A stretch of DNA of 64,000 nucleotides from Circinella umbellata (lineage: Eukaryota; Mucoromycota; Mucoromycetes; Mucorales; Lichtheimiaceae), in the NCBI GenBank assembly GCA_025093555.1, contig JAIWNF010000004.1, forward strand, positions 1,178,001 to 1,242,000, given 5' to 3'. Positions 11,529 to 24,503 of this stretch are shown in pieces; within the stretch, counting starts at the first letter, position 1; the number at the start of each line of letters is the position of its first letter. Under the pieces are notes generated by a model. That model had not been told where the DNA came from and made no database searches. It worked only from the letters and a program-made list of their open reading frames with translations. The position numbers and the translations under genes are program-made.

Positions 11529-14082
11529 ATGGCAGAATCGATTTCTCTCGAAGAAACAAAGTAATTTGTTTTTTTCTTATAAATAATAAATCATGAATAA
11601 TAGTGACAGGAAAATGTAAAACTAATGAAATATATTAATAATTCTTTTATTATTATTATTATAGTGCCATAAGAGCCAAACTTGGACTTCCTACGTTAGG
11701 TGGAGGTGGAGGTAGTGACGAGTCAGAAGAACAAGTAATTGATCGTGACCAAGAAGCTTTTGAGAATTATCAAAAACAAAAAGAACAAGAAAAAAAAACA
11801 AAAGAATCAGAAGAAATTAAAGCACGTATTGAAAAGTAAGTAATTGTTGTTTTCTAAGTTCGTTTGCAATACATTTGTATCTCTCCATCTACAACTATAT
11901 TTATATACTATACATGTATACCTGACTTTTTTTTTTTATTTTTTATTCTTTTTAACGGGTATTGACCGGGTGACTTTTTTTTTTTTAATAAAATAGATCT
12001 AAAAATCGAAAAAAGGATCGAGCTAAATTACAAGGCAAAGGTTTAGGTGAAGCTGATAATAATAATGACGATAGTGCTTTGGATTGGATTCGTAAATCAC
12101 GCAAACGACAAAAAGAACTTGCTAAAAAAAGAGAACGAGAACAAGCAGAAATGGATCAATCTTTTGTTTCTCAAGCTAGTGAATATAGTGCTAGTGACCT
12201 TTCTGGATTAAAAGTTGGACACGACATTTCTGAATTTGCAGAAGGAGGAGAAACAATTTTAACTTTAAAGGATCGTGGAATTCTTGAAGAACAAGAAGGA
12301 GATGAACATGATGCACAAGAAGAATTAACTAATGTTAATTTAGAAGATAAAGAACGATTACAAAAGAATTTGGAAAACAAAAAAAAGAAACCAGGCTATA
12401 ATCCTTATGATGATGAAGAGTTTGTTCTGGGTGGAAAGAAAAAGAGCCTATTACCACAATATGATGAGGATACAGGTCCTCAAGGTTTTCAAATTGGTCA
12501 ACAAGGACGTATCGAACAAGAAGAAAATAAAAAGAAAGAACGGGAATCATTATCCGTTTCTGAAAAACTTAAAGCGCAAACTTTATCTTATCAAAAAATG
12601 CAAGATATAAAGGATTATTATACCCAAGACGAAGTAAATCTTGGCTTCAAAAAGCCTAAAAAGAAAAAGAAGAAGGATAAATTACGTAAACGTGTTAAAG
12701 AACAAGAAGACGACCAAGAAAATATTAATGACGATAGTACACAACCAAAAACAACAACAACGACGAATGGCAATGATAATGTAGAACAACCAAAAGAACA
12801 ACAACTTCCCAAACCAAAAATAATAGATACAGATACCAGTTTTGTGGATGATGACGATCTTCAAATGGCATTAGCACGAACACGACGAGCAGCCAATCGT
12901 CAACGGGAAAAGAAAACTAAAAAATTAACACCAGAAGAAATTGCACGATCCATTGCAGCTGAACGATCACAAGAAAATACACAAGAATCGACACAAGAAG
13001 ATTCAGAAAAAGAAGGTGGTTTAATACTTTCTGAAATGAGTGAATTTGTTAATTCCATTGGTACAGAAGCAGTATTTACACCAAGAGAACCAGCACGATC
13101 TGTTCGTGAAGCACAAGCACAAGCAGCAGAAGCAGAAGCACAGGCAGAAGCAGCAGCAGCAGCAGCCCAAGCAACAGAACAATCTATACAGGAAATCTCA
13201 ACAGCTACAACGATACAAGATGTACCTGAAGAAGGAGAAGCACAAGATACACACATGGAACAACCAGCAGAATCATCATTATCATCAACAACACCAACAA
13301 CAACAACAGAAGAAGAAAAAACAGCTATCATGGAAGAACCTTTGGTTAGTGGAGGTATGGCAGCTACTTTATCATTACTAAACCAAAAAGGTTTTATATC
13401 CACACCAACACAAGAGCAAGTCGAACGGGATCGTATATTAAGTAAAAGAATGAGATGGATTGCTGAACAAAAGAAATTGGAAGCACAACGTGAACGCGAA
13501 CGAGAACAAGAAAAACTACGACAGCGTGAAAGGGACCACAACAGTATGCGTAATAGTAGCCGTATGGATCGTGATCGAGCAAGAGAACGTGAACGAGAAC
13601 GTGAACGAGAAAAAGAAATTGAAGAACGTGAAGATATGCGAGAATATATGAAACGAATGGAAGAATATAAACCAGATGTCAAGTTGGAATATTTTGATGA
13701 ACATGGACATCAAATGAATACCAAAGAAGCTTTTCGATTCATGTCTCACAAGTTTCATGGAAAAACGTCTGGCAAGACCAAAACTGAAAAACGAATGGCT
13801 AAATTGGAAGAAGAACTCAAACTAAATATGATGAGTAATAATGATACTCCTTTGAATTTAGCTACCAAATTATTAGAACGTCAACAACGTACAGGTAATG
13901 CTCATGTTGTATTGAGTGTTGGTAATCGTGGTGTGGCTGCTCCAAGTACTTCAGAAATGGTTGCGTCAGAATTAGCAGAACCATCTTCTTCACCATCATC
14001 GTCAACAACAAAGAAATCAATTAAACGTGGTCGAGTAGATGATGATCATAATGATGAACCTAGTGATAAGAAACGAAAATAA
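11529..14082 (+). CDS. SNU66: SNU66/SART1, U4/U6.U5 tri-snRNP protein
   Basis: SART1/Snu66 is a tri-snRNP component required for pre-mRNA splicing. Exons 11529-11560, 11665-11835 and 11997-14082 give 762 residues. Family signatures are clear: SLEETNAIRAKLGLPTL at the N-terminus, NPYDDEEF and an LPQYDE motif in the middle, and a C-terminal block FRFMSHKFHGKTSGKTKTEK followed by SNNDTPLNLATKLLERQQ and HVVLSVG. Between these lie Arg/Glu and Lys-rich stretches typical of the family, with RE/RD repeats near 13490-13640. Human SART1 is about 800 residues, so the length is normal. The first exon is only 32 nt and ends within an Asn codon. Confidence 0.95.
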
Positions 14083-14254
14083 ATTTGTTTTTTTCCATAA
14101 TTATATTTTATATATAAAATCTGGTATCAATAACTACATTATCTTTGATATGTGCTTATGTGTGTATGTGTGTGTATGGCTTATTGTATACATTATGGTC
14201 TGATTGATAAAAAGAATACAGGGAAGGGATATATATATATTGATTGTAATACAT

Positions 14255-16265
14255 TTATAATTGACCAGTAGAAAAAGAAGGTGCTAAATCAGGTACCATA
14301 GGAGGAGGTATACCACTAGTGTCTTGAAAAGCTGAACTTGAATATCTTGGTATAGTATCTGAAGCATGAATTTGTCCTGGAGGTTGTAAATCAGATTCAG
14401 CATGAGGATAAATTTCATTATTGTATGTTGGACGACTGTTATTATCACTATTCATTACTCGACTTAAAATAAAATGAAGTAAGGAGGCAATGCGAGGATA
14501 ACGGTAAGGTATATACGCTTTGGTAGTATCTGGATGATCAGTTGTTATAATTGGAGCTGAACCGCTCCGTTCCAACCGATGTGGATCATCCGATGAAGAT
14601 CGATACATGGCATTTGGACTTTTAATACCATAACCGGCACCAGCAATATCGTTACCAAAAGCAACAGGAGAATTATTATTAGGGGATGGTGTATTTCGAT
14701 AACGCATGGCAAGTGGGACATTGACACATCGTATAGGTATACTTTTCGTTTTTCTTCGTTGGGATGAAGGTTGAGATGATGGCGGTGGTAATGATGTTGA
14801 TGGTGAGGCAACTTCATGTTTAAAATATATATTTCCTCTATCATTAAGAGAGTGAATATCTTCGAATTCTTCACCATGTAAAGTCTGTATTGCTTCTTGT
14901 TTACATTGATAACAATTACGATACAATTCCGCACAAACTTGATGACTAGAGTGGTCATATTGTGTTATACTGATACGTTGATATTCTTTAACATAATGCT
15001 GATATAATCGTTTACGTATATCGCTAAAAAGACTGGTTACAGTTGGATCCGTAAAAAACATAAATGTGATAAAAACACCTGATTGTAATCACATATAATA
15101 TATATATTAGCCATATATATATCTATTAACAAAATAATAACTCTTGCTCGTACTACTTCTTATTACCTATTAAAGAACCAAATACAGCACCCAACATGGC
15201 AAGTCCATAGGTAGTATCTACGCCTTCTTTAAAAACGATAGTCTGTGAAATAAATCCCCATATATTTGCAATAAAAGGAACTACCATAGAGTCCAATAGA
15301 ATTTATATTAATTCATATTGTTAAAAACCAAAAAAGAATGAGAGAATATATATGTATATGATTTTTTTTTTACCAAGTGGGTATAAAACACAACGTAATA
15401 ATACTCGTGCAATCATAGCGGTTTGATGCCTTCGTTCACCAGGTCTACGTCTTAAAATTTGACCAAATTTGATATATTGTTCTCTTACTAATTTGACACC
15501 AGCAACAAAAGAACAAACCAATCCAAGAACAACGAGAGACATAAGAAAACTATAAAAAAAAATCTTTTTAAAAAAAGATATTAATGACTATAATTCCCTT
15601 TAGGTTATTACATATCTATTACTTTACCCAAATTGAATCTCCACATCGACTACTTTCAAAGTATAAAGTGAACCTAATGATACAATAAGACGAATGAATT
15701 AATAATTTCGTTTAATCTTTTTCTGTCTTATTATTTATCTATAAATATATTTTTATATATCTTACCAACACGTAGAATCTTCTTTTGGAAGAGAACAAGG
15801 ATGTTTTGAGATATGTATTGGACCAATAATGGATAACAAGGAATAGACTGTGATGGTTATATAGTAAATTATTCGTAAACGCAAAGTGCTATACTTTATA
15901 TTTAAAACAAAAATAATGACAAGATTAACACCAATCGTAGTTAAAAAGCCGGCAGCCACAACAGCGAAGAACATAAAGACAACAGCTGCAGGTAGACAGT
16001 GCTTAGAAGTATCGGGAATAAGTACAGTTGTGATAGACATAGTAGATGCGATCATATCGGCTAGAGCGGCAAACAAGACACAACGTAGGGAGACTCGATC
16101 AGCACGTTGTCGATAAGTTAATCGTAAATAGGCATAAGTAACAACAGTAACAAATGAAGCTACAAGTGATATGGAACAGCATATGAGTGTTGTAGTCCTT
16201 AGTTTGAAGTATTGTATTTCAGTTAAACCCAAGTAATGTGTTCGTTCTGATGGGAATCGGTTCAT
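14255..16265 (-). CDS. Seven-transmembrane receptor (fungal GPCR, cAMP-receptor/Git3-like)
   Basis: Probable G-protein-coupled receptor of the plasma membrane. Exons: 16265 to about 15770, 15673-15628, 15549-15374, 15280-15167 and 15078-14255, about 551 residues. Seven hydrophobic segments can be followed: four in exon 1 (around TTTLICCSISLVASFVTVVTY, FAALADMIASTMSITTVL, VFMFFAVVAAGFLTTIGVNL and YYITITVYSLLSIIGPI), one across exons 2-3 (FGFLMSLVVLGLVCSFVAG), one across exons 3-4, and a last one across exons 4-5. A Ser-rich cytoplasmic tail of about 260 residues follows. Ligand unknown. The exon 1/exon 2 join is a problem: the consensus donor at 15765 gives the wrong frame, and the right frame needs either a weak GTTGGT donor 4 nt earlier or a one-base error or frameshift. 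All other joins fit. It is divergent from SEC11. Confidence 0.72.
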
Positions 16266-16627
16266 AACATGAGAATATGATTAATTGTTTGTATTGATAT
16301 TAATAATAATAAAAGGTAATAATATAACAGAAAGATAGGAAAAACAAAAACAAAATGAAAATAAAAAAGATTTTATATATATTATGAACCCCATGTTATA
16401 TGATTTATAAGTATATCTTTACTTCAAGTACATGAAAAATGATTTGAAACCAGGCAAATAAATCAAACATGATTTTATTACAGCCACAATGCATCCAATT
16501 GCCAACCTTCGTGATTTGATTGGTTAAATACTTTCCATATAAAAAGATGTGCGCATTTTTTTTTAGCAACACGACCTTTTTTAAAAAGGGGGGGTTTATT
16601 ATTGTAATTTAGTTATTCTTTTTAACC
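16266..16627. promoter_or_regulatory. Shared upstream region of the receptor (-) and SEC11 (+)
   Basis: A 362-bp divergent gap. A CCAAT-type element (ATCCAATTGCCAAC, 16494-16507) and a GATTTGATTGGTTAAA stretch (16512-16527, an inverted CCAAT) lie about 100-130 bp before SEC11. Assignment as promoter elements is by motif only. Confidence 0.45.
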
Positions 16628-17597
<970 letters not shown>

Positions 17598-17877
17598 AAG
17601 GATTAGATTATTATACCTTTTTTTTTTTTTGTTATTTTTTTCCAGTTTTGTTCAACTGTACTTCATTAATTTTTGCAGTGTACAACAACAACAAAAACTT
17701 CTCACGTCGTACAAAGATATTTTTTGGTTAATTGGCTTGAGAGTGTAAGAGTTACCTATTAGTTAGAGAGAGTAAAGACAGAAAAAGAGGGGTCCTTTTC
17801 TTTTCTGTAATCTTTTTTTACTTCTTTAAAAAAAAGAAAAAAACTCAAGGAAATCAAATATAAAAAAAAATAAAAAT

Positions 17878-18865
17878 ATGGCAGAATTCAAACAACAATT
17901 ACAAGAGTTTAGTTCTAAAGCAGAAGATATTATTGACCGTGTTGGTCAACCATTGAAACCATATATTCCTGTAATTGGTCGTTTCTTAATTGTTGCCACG
18001 TTCCTTGAAGATGCACTTCGAATCTCAACCCAATGGGAAGACCAACTTTTATTTATGGAACAACGTCGTCATTTCCCTTCGGTTCTTTCCCATCTTTTCC
18101 TTGGTCTTAACGTCATTGTAAGTTAATCTTTTTTTTTACTTGTCCTCTCTCCCTCATTGGTTGTTGTTTTTATCTGGAAAATCATTTGTGTATGTGTGAT
18201 ATATATATAAACGTTATTTTACCTTGTTTGATACTCAAAAAAAACAAAACAAAAAATTGGGTTTATATATAAAATAGATTATGGCAGTGGGTTCTTTTAT
18301 GGTGATTGCTAAACGTTATCAAAACTATGCAGTTTATGGACTTTTAAGCACTGTTGTTGCTCAAGCTCTTGGATATGGTTTAGTTTTCAACTTTCAATTC
18401 TTTTTACGTAACTTATCAGTTGTGGGTGGTTTAGTCATGGTGTTATCCGATTCAATGCAACGAAAACGTCAAATGTTTGCTGCTTTACCTCAAATTTCTG
18501 AAACAGATAAACGTACTTATTTACAATTGGCGGGTCGAATTCTATTAATTTTCTTATTTATCGGTTCTGCTTTCCATGGTGATTGGAGTTTAACAAGAAT
18601 TCTTGTTTCTCTTTTGGGTTTGGCTGCTTGTATAATGGTAGCTGTTGGATTCAAGGCAAGATGGTCAGCCATGTTTTTGGTCTTATTCTTATCGGTATTC
18701 AATATTTTAATCAATAACTTTTGGTCAGTTAATCACAGTTATTTCAAACGCGACTTTTTGAAATATGACTTTTTCCAAACATTATCTACTGTCGGTGGAT
18801 TCTTGTTATTAGTAAATATGGGACCTGGTGGTTATTCTATTGATGAAAAGAAAAAGGCTTTTTAA
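17878..18865 (+). CDS. ERV29: SURF4/Erv29-type ER cargo receptor
   Basis: Erv29/SURF4 loads soluble secretory cargo into COPII vesicles. Two exons (17878-18117 and 18278-18865) encode 275 residues. Signatures include the N-terminal RVGQPLKPYIPVIGRFLIVATFLEDALRI region, ISTQWEDQ, several membrane helices (AGRILLIFLFIGSAFHGDW, LLGLAACIMVAVGFKARWS) and NNFWSVNHSYFKRDFLKYDFFQTLS. The C-terminus DEKKKAF carries Lys at -3, -4 and -5, fitting a dilysine COPI retrieval signal. The intron falls between codons. It lies 280 bp downstream of SEC11 in the same direction, another early-secretory gene; this may be chance. Confidence 0.95.
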
Positions 18866-19056
18866 TTTGTACACACACACACACACTTATATTTTGTATA
18901 TTATGCTTGTATCATAATCAACAAAAAAAAACCTTGTATTTTATTTTACCCTCCAACCTTTTTACTCCCCTTTTTTTTTATCTATTTAAGAAAAGACAAG
19001 CTTAAAAATCATTAATATTATTATTATGCTGGTCATTTTAACTTTTTATTTACTTT

Positions 19057-20440
19057 TTATGATATGGGTATGGATTGTTGTGGTTGTATTTCTTCTAAAT
19101 GTTCTGAATCAGTAATAAGTTTCTTTCGACGATGTTCCGTTATTGTATCAATTAAGTTAAGTATCAACAATTTTTCATGTATAAGTCGTAGATTATCTGT
19201 TAGTTTATGCTCTATTAATGATACTACAAAATCTTGTAAGGTCCATGATGATATAATGTATAATGTTTCTGTTTTAAAACCAAAATTACGCATATTACGA
19301 CAATACGTAGAATCGACCTATTAAAAAAACAGTGATTATATATATTAGAATAAATAAATGAGCAAATAATAAATAAACTTTACCTCTTCCGTAAGTTGTG
19401 CTACTGCTAATGCCCATTTTTCAGCTGATGACTTTTCTAAAGATATATTAGCATTTATTTTTCGTAGCTTGGAATCTATTGCCTATGTGTGTGTTTTTTC
19501 ACATGTATATATCATATTAGGATAATCATAGTGTCATGGATTAGAGTGAATAAATAAATGTAATTTACCGCATCAGCTTTATTTCTAATAAAAAATACAG
19601 GGACACCAAATTCTATAGCTTTTCTTGCTAACTTAATATCCGTTGCCATAAGTCGTTCCGCAGAAACGATCAACAATGCATCAAATGCTCCCAAAAAATG
19701 CTTGTGAAAATAATCTTTTGTTCTCATACCACGAGGAATGACAACACTAGGCATGTCCCATATCATCAATGTGCGTAAGATTGGATGATTGTACCCTCGT
19801 GGCTTTATATGATTTCTTCTATTATTATCATTATTATTATGATTTGCTTCACACACTTGAGCAGCTTTTTCATGATTATCTTTATATCCTAATAATCCAT
19901 TGAGTAACGTTGACTATATATATATATATATATATATTGTTATTGGGTTAGAATAAATGATTTTCTTCCCTCTCCTTTAAATCACATGGAAAAGGTTTGT
20001 TTATTGATGTTTTTCTTTTTTACCTTTCCTGTACCTGGAGAGCCAACAATGGCCACATTATAATATTTATCAGTGTCCAATCCAATTACTTGACGCGCAT
20101 GATCCATATATTCAACGGAAGGACGTAACGGTGGCGGGCTACCAAACAGGGCTTCCATAGATTGCCACATGACAAAGAACGGGGCAAGAGGTGATGCTAC
20201 AACACCGAATAAAAATCCAAGTGTTCCATCAATAACATAAGAGCCTGTCAATAGTTCTTCTTGAAGTCTTGAACCAAATTCATAAGCACCAATAATAGGA
20301 CAAGCAATGACAACAAAAGGTGCTATCAATGTCCATCCAATGGCTTGAACTCCTTTTTTAGCACTTTCCTTCATCCATAATCGTTCTGCTGTTATTTCGG
20401 TCTTGATATTATTATTAGCATTTGATTGATTTGACCCCAT
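19057..20440 (-). CDS. IRG-like (immunity-related GTPase family) dynamin-type GTPase
   Basis: Putative membrane-associated GTPase. Four exons (20440-20024, 19913-19569, 19482-19384, 19317-19057) join to 373 residues. The N-terminus MGSNQS fits an N-myristoylation signal. Two hydrophobic stretches precede the G domain (about residues 33-55, WTLIAPFVVIACPIIGAYEF, and 72-92, GTLGFLFGVVASPLAPFFVMW). G1 is GSPGTGKST at 133-141, split by intron 1. The switch II region reads WDMPSVVIPRGM instead of DxPG, and G4 is RNKAD. The stretch HFLGAFDALLIVSAERLMATDIKLARKAIEFGVPVFFIRNKAD matches the layout of vertebrate IRGs. A helical C-terminal part follows. IRGs act at membranes in animals; the role in a fungus is unknown. 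Family assignment is by motif order, not by search. Confidence 0.75.
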
Positions 20441-20688
20441 TGTTCATAATTAGTATTCAATATAGAAGATCGAATATAAAATAGAAGAAGAAAAAAACTT
20501 ATATGTACGAGGAAAGAAAAAGAAAAGAAAGAGGAAGAGAAATAAAATGTTGTTAGGTTTAATCTTATAGAAATATATAGCTGAGTTTCTTTTTTTATGG
20601 TGTCGCAATGCAGCTAAGGGAAAGAAAAAAAAGTCTATTTTTTTTGAAGCAAACTTTCCTTTTTTTTTTTCTTTGAATAAGTATAATA
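20441..20688. promoter_or_regulatory. Divergent upstream region of the IRG-like gene and DENND11-like gene
   Basis: A 248-bp gap between two divergent starts. It is purine-rich on one side and poly-T rich just before 20689. No specific site recognised. Confidence 0.45.
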
Positions 20689-23350
20689 ATGGAGTCAAAC
20701 CAAACGGATGCCAACGCGTCTTCAATACCATTAACGGAAAGGTAAAACTAATGCCTTTCTTCTTTCTCAATTATTATATATAATGTGTACAATGTCCCGA
20801 GAAGAATAAAGCAATATTATTATGTTCTCTTTTTTTTCTTGCTACTATATTTTAGTTCTTCCTCACAACAGAACAATGCAACAACACAACCATCAACCAC
20901 AGCAAGAACAACCGAGATTATATTTGACGACATAACAAAAATCGTGGAAAATAATGTTATTGCAGTTTTTGTTGCCAGATTTGATGTGCTTCATGGAAAT
21001 ACAATTGAATGGCAATATCCGAAAGGTAAGTGATAAATAAAAGGACGACCCTATTGTTTGTTTTATTAACAAAAAAAGAGAGTTTTATATAGAAATTGAT
21101 TTGGATGGAATTGAATATCAAGCAATATGTAGTGGACATCATAATATTCGTTCAGATATTATGTAAGATTTATTATATATGACAACGCTCAAAACTTATA
21201 AGGGAACTAACTGGTTGTTATATATTATTTAGTTATTTTACAAAACCCCCGTATTTTGGTGTAAGTGTATTTCGTAAAGTGGATAATGCAGAAGAAGGAC
21301 AACGTGGTGCATGTATGCGATCTGTTGGTGTCATAGTTGAACCTAATGAAAGTACAGGCCCTAGTGCTAAAGTGTGGATCCATGGACATGCATTAAATCT
21401 ATTAGCACAGTAAGTTGGTGTATAATTTTTATATATGCTAAAAAAAGGCATTGTTTCTATGTATGTATATATTTAACTTTGTTTATAACACTGGCTACTC
21501 CATTTGTTCTTGTTATTATTATTTAGAACATTGGATTTTGAAACAGATAGTAGCGAGTCCATTTATAAACATTTGTATACCTATTTCAAAGAGCATCGTT
21601 TACAACATCGAGGGATTACACGAAACTTATGGAATCCACCTATTTCTGCTTTGAAAGCATTTCGACCTGCAACACTTTTATATTATAATTACAGTACAAT
21701 ACCATTTACCCAATATAATTTCTTTGAACGATTGATATCTGTCGAATCCTCTGCACCTTTGGAAGTTGTACCGCGACTTGACGCATTTCCATTTTTTGTA
21801 GCTCAAATGGGTCCACAAATCTTTGTGTTATGGAAAGCAGCCTTGTTGAAGAAACGAATTTTATTCATGACTCGACCTCCACTTGAAAGAGCATGTGGTT
21901 ATGGTAAAATCCATTTTATTTTATATATATATATATATGTATGCATTAACGTTTGATTTATTGAGTGAAACTAAGAGTTAAATATATGGGGGACTTCATT
22001 TTATCTATAGTATATAATACATTTCTTCTTGGTGAATTACCAAAATTATCTATTTTTAAAAAAGATCGAAAATTACATCCTAAATATGCCATTGGTGTTA
22101 ATGATATTGCTGATTTGTACGATTTCTCAGATGGTTATGTCGCATGTAAGATTTCATCATTCATATATATATATATCTACTAATGAAGGAAAATGATTAG
22201 TCTCAATAGCAAATTAAAATACATATATGCTATATAGGCACCTCTGATACAATTTTTGAAAGCAAAACCGATCTTTATGATCTATTAATTGATTTAACAA
22301 GTAAGGAGAATGAAAAGCCCAGATCATGGTATGAATTTACTGAAAGTACACCTCGAATCAAATCAACATGCGAGATATCAGAGCAACATAATGCAGCTGA
22401 TTTTCATCGATTCCGATCAGTCATAAGACAAATTTTTGATACCGCTTATGATATGGGTTTTGGACAAGAAAATCATGCTTTGAATGATCAATTGGATAAT
22501 GCCTTGGATAGTAAAGCTAACTGTTCTGATGCAGTAAAAACAGCCTTGTTTCAATTTATTTTATGGTATTATCGCCCTTCGCTTGATTCTGTACCAGAAG
22601 GCCCATCGCAACAACAACAACAACATCAGACATCTAGTTCGTCATGGCAACGATTATTTGGAGGTGCAACAACAAGGTCATCCAAACAGAACCGTCGAAA
22701 GGGATTACAAGAAGATGTTCCAATGGATCCAGAAGAGCAGGAAGCATTATTACTTGGCCAGGGGGATGATTTAGCGGATGAAGAAATGGATGCAACCGAA
22801 ATAAATAATAATGATGTATTTGATGCAGTAGCTGCAAGAGTATCAGAGGATCATAATAGTCCAAATGATCCATTGTCTGTAAACAGTGATAATGAACAAC
22901 GACAGGAAGGAGAACAAGCGTCGGTGCCGGACACCAGAAAATGGGGAGTACATGAAAAATTAACAGCAGCACTTGTTGGGTAAGATAATGGCGGCTTAAG
23001 GTGTTATGTAGTCTGAAAAAAAATATAAATCAGACATATATATAGCATATACTAACATCCGTAGGCTCTTTTCTTATATTTATAGTTTTTTCCATGTGTT
23101 ATCATATCAAACATTATTAACATTGGAGAGTTTATTATCACTAAATGATCAAACAGGTGATCCAAATGAAATCATTGTGTTATCGTGTCAGGATATGATT
23201 CAATTGGGGTTACATCCAGTGGAGGATAGATTATTTGTGCAAGAATTAGCATTGTTATACTTTGAAAAGTCGGTACAGGTTACCAACACGTGTCAAAATG
23301 GTTATTGTAATAGTTGTTGTAACAAAGTTCATGGATCAATTCGAATATAA
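20689..23350 (+). CDS. DENND11 (LCHN)-like DENN-domain protein
   Basis: Homolog of the LCHN/DENND11 family, DENN-fold proteins thought to act in vesicle traffic. Eight exons (20689-20741, 20856-21025, 21093-21162, 21233-21409, 21527-21903, 22011-22145, 22238-22979, 23086-23350) encode 662 residues. Conserved blocks include VIAVFVARFDVLHGNTIEWQ, GIEYQAICSGHHNI.SDI.YF, PPYFGVSVFRK, RGACMRSVGVI, MGPQIFVLWKAALLKKRILF, YAIGVNDIADL and GYVACTSDTIFESKTDLYD, then VLSCQDMIQLGLHP near the end. A long acidic, Gln/Ser-rich insert (about 22590-22960) is not seen in the human protein. All joins are consensus and in frame. The C-terminus is Cys-rich (CQNGYCNSCC). Confidence 0.88.
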
Positions 23351-23433
23351 TTTTTTCTTTTTTTTTTACGTATTTATTAAAAGCAATGATTATTAATGAA
23401 AAAAAAATTCTAATTTAATCTTGATAATCCAAT

Positions 23434-24503
23434 TCAAAACAACTCTCGACATCGATATAATGCTACTGCTAATTCAACAGTGATTGGTAATTGGACTAGT
23501 CCATATGCTATATCTTTTTCAATACTGGGTTTCCATAATCTTGATATGTTATAACAAGGTATTACACTCTGTTGATTCTCAATACGATGGGATTGATAAA
23601 ATGGTACATTTTCATCACTGGATGATATTAGAATGCAATGATAGCGTACATCGATATCATTTGAAGAAAGTGGTTTCCAAAGGTCATTTTCAAGACGGAT
23701 CAATTGGTTATATTGTGATGATGATGATGATGATGATGATGATAATAAGATGTTGTATTTCTTTTGTACATTATTAACAGACTCACGACGAACAATTTCC
23801 ATGGTATCCTTTTGAAATTCAGTTTTACCCAGGAAAATGGCTTTGGAACCTAGATACCAAAGGAACAATTTGCCATTTTTAAATAAGCAAGAATTCATTT
23901 TTAAAAAAAATTAAGCATTTTTATACCTTTTTGTGATAAATTATCAATGATAGGACGTCTTAAACGAACATAATGTTTATGATCGTTAGGTCCATTAGGT
24001 TTGGTGCTTGTTATTTCAGATACTGGAAGTATTTTGTCACTTTTTGGGTCTCGCATTAATCCAAATCGTAATAACATTTCTATCATTATCATCAGCATAT
24101 GAAAATAAACAGAAAAAATTACTCTTCTCTTCTTCTTCTTCTTCTTCTTCCATTCAAATGTTTTCTACTTACTTGAAGGAAACATGCGTCGATGATACCC
24201 ACATAATCGTAATGGAGATGCCAAAATGGTAGCTTTTTTATTTTTATTTTTATACTTTATAAGTTTCGGAATGACTTTATAAATGACCAACACGTATCCT
24301 TTTCTTTTTCTTTTTCTTTTTTTTTTTTTTTTTAGCTTACCGTAAGGACTTGCCATTACTTTCTCCTGTAAAGTTTTAGGAATGGCATTTTGGTTTTTTT
24401 GAGAAATGGAAGGACGTTTCGCTTTTTGTAACGATTCTGATTTTAACTTATGTGCAAGTTTATCGATACGTTGACCAATTTTTATGTTTTTAGGTGAAAT
24501 CAT
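23434..24503 (-). CDS. Conserved-looking protein of unknown function (263 aa)
   Basis: Four exons (24503-24341, 24232-24173, 24079-23927, 23849-23434) join in frame with consensus sites. The N-terminal 50 residues are basic and Ser/Gln-rich (KIGQRIDKLAHKLKSESLQKAKR), which could be a mitochondrial presequence. A motif-like core follows: ILASPLRLCGYHRRMFPSKMLLRFGL, then KHYVRLRRPIIDNL. The C-terminal half has a Ser run and ends with IPCYNISRLWKPSIEKDIAYG and LPITVELAVALYRCREL. I do not recognise the family. The core resembles small fungal mitochondrial proteins with an ASPxR-x-C pattern, but this is an impression only. The gene is convergent with the DENND11-like gene, 83 bp away. Confidence 0.65.

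Noticed and set aside
12900..13682. 260-codon ORF antisense to SNU66
   Set aside because: It is rich in Ser/Arg/Cys as expected from the complement of Glu/Ala/Arg-rich coding repeats, and it lies inside a clear gene.
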